Assembly (NCBI GenBank): GCA_949752795.1
Contig: OX457074.1
Span: 2,493,527 to 2,557,526 of the forward strand
Direction: 5' to 3'
Source of the DNA: Hyperoodon ampullatus
Taxonomy: Eukaryota; Chordata; Mammalia; Artiodactyla; Ziphiidae
Length of the DNA: 64,000 bases
Below are positions 59,214 through 64,000 of this stretch, piece by piece. The notes beneath the pieces are model-generated. The model was not told where the DNA came from, did not search any database, and saw only the letters and a list, made by a program, of their open reading frames with translations. Position 1 is the stretch's first letter, and each line of letters opens with the position of its first letter. The position numbers were made by a program, and so were the translations under genes.

Positions 59214-62200
59214 ATGGCATTCTTTAGATCTAGGAACAGACTGTGAAGGGAGAGCACGCTCCAGGTAGCACGCCGACTTCCCGGAAGCCCCAGACACTGT
59301 TGTTCCCTGTGTCCCCTGAAAAGGGCAAGTAGGATAGGTTATACTTCCCCTTCACGTGCCTGGAGCACACACCCCTTTCTCTTTTGAGAGAGTGTTTAGT
59401 CCAAATAATGCGTCTAGTCACGGAGGGCTTCCTGGAGGAGCAGGACTTGAGGTTGCTTTGGTTGTGTAAGCTCATGATTACATCTCCCTTTGTCAGATGG
59501 CAGGCTTCCATGCAGCCCACCTGCCTATCCCCTTATCCCCGTCACTGTCATTTCCTGCTACCAGCCTTCTAGGAAGCCTCCATCCCACTCCTCAGATGGC
59601 GTTCTCTTTGTCAACTCAAGGCAGGGTTGGCCTCAGATGTTCCCTGGCCGGGTTTAGAGGCATGGGCTCTAGGCTGTGTGTTTTGCTCAGGCTCCAGCTG
59701 CAGGCCAGATCTTTTATATAACAAGTCCGGGCTTCTTGCCACAGCAAGACAGAGGCCAGCGATGCGCCTCCGCGGGTCTGGCAAGGCCGAGCTGTGCAGC
59801 TTTCCTCTTTCCCTGGGCTGGGCTCCAGCCCTCGAGGAACCCTTAGCAACCTGTCAATATTGTGGCTGCAGTCAGGAGGTGGGAGAATTCTGATCAACGT
59901 GGGCATCCAAACCCCAGTATGTGCTCTGCCCATCTTTCATTCCTGGCCTTCTGGGAATTTTCTGCTTCTAGGTTTTGGGCTCCATTCAAATTCTTGCTTG
60001 AGCACCCTGGTCTGGCACAAGCTGCCTCCTTCAACATCTCCCAAAGAAATTGGTGCTCCTTCCCTACTGAGCATGGCTGCATCACCCAGAAGGGACTGGA
60101 GATGAGGAAGAGGTTTTACGGGGGAGACACAAGGGGGTGCAGAGAAGCGTGGAGGGAAGGTAGGGAGGCAGGATCTACCAAAGTCCTTGAAAGCTTTTAA
60201 GTCACTAAAAATAGACGATGCCAGCACATTTCCTTAATTCCTTTGAGCTAGAGGGGGGCTGTTCCCACCCCTACCCCCACCTTCTGCGCTTTCTCTTCTA
60301 GCCACACCAGTGAAGTACCTCCACCGCACCTGGCAGGCCCTCACTTCTGCTCTCTTATCTGTGCCCCTGACCCAGCCCCACACACACCCCAGCCAACCAC
60401 CAGAGTGTGTGTTTGGAGACCTCATCAGCCTGGCACTCCCAGGGGCAGGACTTGCAGTAAGGACAGCAGCCATAGTCATGGTGTAGGCCGAGCAGCTCGG
60501 CTCCCCGCTCTGAGCCCCCTAGAGCAGGCAAGAGCCCTGCAAGTTTCATATCAGAACACCTGACATTTAGATAGCCCAGCACACTGCGTCCTCAAGGCTT
60601 CTCCCAAGGCAGAAGATGGGTTAAAAGCTCTCGGTTCTCGAATTGCAGCAGGTTGCCAACAGTCCCAGTATTCCCTCCCTGGACTTAGCTGTGTTTTAAG
60701 CCCTTAGGCAGGCGCAAAGGATAGCACGGGTGGTTCCCAAGCAACTTGCAGTCTGACATGGAGAGCGGGCTCACCCAAATATTTGGGGCAAGTGAGGAAG
60801 AGAGGTGGATGGATCTTATTCGGGAAATTGGTTCTCCTAAGGAGGTGTGAATGTGGTCATCGGGGAAGGAGGGCTTTGGAGCTGCTACATGTTCTGAGCC
60901 AGGATGGGTGATGGGAGCGGGATGGCCAGGTCTCCCAGAGGTCAGCTTGGTGGGTGTAAGGAACAGCTTGGGTGCAGTGGGTGCTGGGTGCAGAGGGGCC
61001 AGTCAACGAGGACTAGGAAGGCTCTTGTGTGGTGTCACTGTCATCTGGAGGTTTCTTTGTGTCTCGGAGGACTTTGTCAGGATTGTCCAGGTAAATCTGA
61101 ATCTGTTTTCCCCTCTCCTGACTGCCCTCCCCCAGGTCAGCTGGTCACTCAGAGCTGGCCATCAAGTGCTGTGGGCCGGCCGCTCCTGGCACTGGGCCCG
61201 GGGCCGGGCTGGGAGATGGCAGCACATGCTGGTGGTTGCAGTTACCCCCTGCCTTCTTGCTGGGAGTCTTCTCGCGCTCTTCTGGAGGGAGGAAGTGGTC
61301 TTACCACAGCTGGAATGACTGTTGGAGCCAAGTTCCCCCGCTGGTGTTCTCATCCTGGAGACAGACGGGACCCTGGGTGCCTGCTCTGCCTGGCCCCCTG
61401 TTCTGCTCATCCCCAGCCCCATTTCGTCTGCAGGCTCCAGGTGAGGTAGGGATGCCCTTATGAGAGACTTTTTTTCTTTAGGCCTGAGTTACGCTTTGGG
61501 AAGAAAAATTAGCTTAAGTCCTTGACAACCTTCGTGGAGTGTCCGGAAGGGCAGAGGCGGAGGTGGCTTCGTTTGGGAAGACTCTTCCCTGTCTGTGACT
61601 TTCCCTACCTGTGTGCTCTCCTCCTCTTTTTCCCAGTCCAGTGCCTCACATTTGGTGATGACACACGATTCAGTCTGCTTATGATGGGCCTTTCTTTGCG
61701 GGTGTGAGGGCCTGGGCACAGTGCCTATTTCCCAAACCGGTGAGCAGGACCAGTTGTTCAGTATATGGTTTGACATCAGCATAGAATATTTGAAAATGGG
61801 TCCACGATGGAAAATCTGAGGGTTGCACAGTCACCGTAGGGCTACAGATGGTGGCCTTGGCCACCTGCTGCTAGAGTTCTCGGCGCTGGCCGGCAGACCA
61901 CCCTCAGAGCCTTTCCTGCCTCTTTTTCTGGCCAGAGTCCCAAGAGGCTGATTCCCTGCTGAATTTCAGTTCAGCAAGTAGTTACTGAGCATACATGCTA
62001 GGCCAGGCACCACGCTGCTCTACACATCCGCATAGGTACACTGGGTTATGTTCCCAGGGCCCAGCCAAGGTCACTGGAGACAGCAAGGACCAGGACTCTT
62101 CCTGTCTCAGAATCTGGGTAGAGGCTTAGTTGAGTGGGGGGCAGAGAAAGAGGTTCCAGTTTGGAGGGTTTGGGCTCCATCTCACCCCTGCCTTCTTGTT

Positions 62201-62804
62201 ACAAAGCTGTCCTCGCCTTCACCCAGTTATCCCACATGTTGCTCTGGGACTTCAGAATCCCAGGCAAAGCTTCCATGCTCTAACCCACATCCAGTTTTGC
62301 ATAATCTGAGCATCGTCTGCATGGCTGGCTGACGCCACTCATGGCCAGTAAGTAGCCCTGCTTCTCCCTTAGCTGCTCCTCCTGGGCCAGGGTGTTAAAA
62401 TAAATCTGTTCCAGTGTGTGAGTCCCTTTGACAAACATGACTGGCCTGCTGAGCTCAAGCTTTATCCTGCTTCCAGAGGACTGCCTGGAACAACTACTTA
62501 CGGTGCTGTCACACAGCCCGGCTTGACCCCCATTGTGCCATGAAGGGTCACTCTTTGAAGGGTAACCTTCCTTAGCTGTGACTCTTCTGTGCTCCAAGGA
62601 GACCTTGGCCCAGATGTCTGTGGTGAGACCCAGGAGGGAAGGGCCTGTCCACCCAGGGGCACTGGAAATAAGGGGCGGGCATGGTCCCTTTCTTGATCCT
62701 CCTAGGTCACCTTGGAGGGGCCAAAGCCCATACCTGTGCATGTGCCTGCCTGAAAAATACTCAAGGCCAGCATGTAAACAGCTTCAAACACAGGATAACC
62801 TGCT

Positions 62805-63255
62805 GTATTAGGTTCCTGAGGCTGATGTAACAAATTACCTCAAACTTAGTGGCTTAAAACAATGGAAAGTTATTCTCTCATAATTCTGGAGGCCAGAAGT
62901 CTGAATTCATTCCGCTAGGCCAAGATCAAGGTGTTGGCAGGGCTATACTCTCTCTGGAGGCTCTCTGAGAGACCCATTCCTTGCATCTTCCAGCTTCTGG
63001 TGGTTGCCAGCATTCCTTGGCTTGTGGCCACGTCACTTCAGTCTCTGCCTCCATGGTCACATTGCCTTACCTTCTTCTGTGAGTGTCTAATCTCCCTCTG
63101 TCTCTCTCTCATAAGGACACTTTTAATGGCATTAGGGCCCACCAGGATAATCTTTGCATCTCAAGATCCTTAGCTTCATCACATCTGCAAAAACTTTACC
63201 ATGTCAGGTAACATTTACAGGTTCCAGGGACTAGGACCTGATTTCTCTGGGGGCC
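62805..63255 (+). repeat. Ancient interspersed repeat of about 450 bases
   Basis: gtattaggttcctgaggctg, aacaaattacctcaaactta, tggcttaaaacaatggaaag, ataattctggaggccagaag and cataaggacacttttaatgg match a very common mammalian repeat. I do not assign the family with confidence. Confidence 0.7.
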
Positions 63256-63269
63256 GTTTTCAACCTGTC

Positions 63270-63690
63270 ACACCTGCAGACCGCGTCTCCTACTACTCTG
63301 CCCCAGCCACACTGGCCTCCTTGTCATTCTCAAACCCACCAGACTGGCTCCTGCTTGGCGGCCTTGGCCCTTGCTGTCTCCTCCATCTGGGTCACTCTCA
63401 CCTCTGATATCCACATGTCTCACTCCTCATCTCCTTCATGTTTTCAGCAGATGTTCCCTTTTCACTGAGGACTTCCCTGACATTTAAAATCATGTTCCCC
63501 AGCCCAGCATTCCTATTCCCTTTCTTTGCTATATTTCTCTCTTAGTACTTATCACTGTTTAAACTGTGCCTCCAGCTAGAATGTAAACTCAAAGGGGATG
63601 AGGATTTTTGTCCTTTTGTGCCTTGTTATGCCCCTGGCACCTGAAACAGCGCCTGACACACAGTTTGCATTCAGTAACTCTTTGTTGAGT
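63270..63690 (+). repeat. L2 LINE 3' fragment
   Basis: ccagccacactggcctcctt, ctccttcatgttttcagcag, gaatgtaaactcaaagggga and cagtaactctttgttgagtc give the full L2 3' order. Confidence 0.75.
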
Positions 63691-64000
63691 CCATGAGTGA
63701 TGTGTACCCTGAACCCATCTGATCAGAGAAGCTGCAGAGTGAGGCAGCAGGCCGCAGGAGGTGGACAGCTAGGAAGGGCTCCCTGATGGGAACGCTGGGA
63801 AGAGCTGGTACGGCGGGCTGTCTTAGGCGGGGAGACCAGGCTTAGAGGTCAAGGGCTAAGAAGAGAAAAAGGAGATGGAGCTACCTTTGCCTGCGGGACA
63901 GAGAGCCCACGGATGGAGGGTAAGATGGTGATGTCTATGGCCAGGGGTGGGTGTGGAGGCAAAGCGATGGCCTTACAGAGGCCACAGTTTACAGAGAAGG

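Larger units (their letters stand above)
57554..64000 (+). other. FAM117A: FAM117A intron 2 (partial)
   Basis: Runs from the GTAATG donor to the window edge. Holds the SINE at 58820, an old repeat at 62805-63255 and an L2 end at 63270-63690. The remainder (57.6-58.8 and 59.2-62.8 kb) is moderately GC-rich with many chance frames but no exon I recognise. Confidence 0.75.

Noticed and set aside
1..64000. tRNA genes
   Set aside because: Heads of CHR SINEs carry tRNA-like promoter boxes (for example ggttcgtgcc), but no copy folds as a free, complete tRNA with proper arms and ends.
1..64000. CRISPR arrays, operons, phage or other bacterial systems
   Set aside because: The only regular direct repeats are microsatellites, SINEs and one 18-base minisatellite. 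The genes have spliced exons.
57656..64000. A third FAM117A exon in the right-hand end
   Set aside because: I looked for a frame beginning like TPLSWQELEG after an AG and saw none in the translated frames, so exon 3 is taken to lie beyond the window.

Overview
This is mammalian nuclear DNA, almost certainly from a whale or dolphin (Cetacea). The evidence is the many young tRNA-derived SINEs of the cetartiodactyl CHR type. Their head reads ggcttccctggtggcgcag and their tail is A-rich or AAAT-rich. They lie among older mammalian repeats (MIR, L2, L1M). There is no bacterial, plasmid or phage content, and almost all of the short ORFs are chance frames or SINE/L1 translations.

Two protein-coding genes are present, both cut by the window edges and arranged head to head. 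On the minus strand, positions 3253-9749 hold the first four coding exons of KAT7 (HBO1/MYST2), a MYST-family histone acetyltransferase. Residues 1-193 plus one base are visible. The catalytic domain lies beyond position 1. On the plus strand, positions 31835-57553 hold the first two coding exons of FAM117A (residues 1-122), split by an intron of about 25.4 kb. The remaining exons lie beyond position 64000. In the human genome these genes are also divergent neighbours, so the synteny supports both calls. Exon phases join exactly (1/1/1 in KAT7, 1 then 0 in FAM117A) with GT/AG borders.

Layout: 1-9734 is KAT7 introns and exons; about 9190-10080 is the KAT7 CpG island; 10.1-31.1 kb is intergenic and rich in repeats, including a 2.46-kb 5'-truncated L1 inserted into a MIR; 31.17-32.3 kb is the FAM117A promoter and CpG island with exon 1; 32.0-57.4 kb is FAM117A intron 1; 57384-57553 is exon 2; the rest is intron 2.

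The two promoters share an architecture. Each has a CACGTG E-box fused to a TGACGT half-site, and each has a run of CCAAT boxes (four near KAT7, five near FAM117A). FAM117A also has a cluster of octamer (ATGCAAAT) motifs about 0.4-0.65 kb upstream of its start codon. The most notable coding oddity is an open frame with no ATG, about 69 codons long, directly upstream of and in frame with the KAT7 start codon. I found no new multi-gene system. The points worth checking are regulatory architecture, a possible non-AUG KAT7 extension, and several nested retroposon insertions that can be dated by their target-site duplications.
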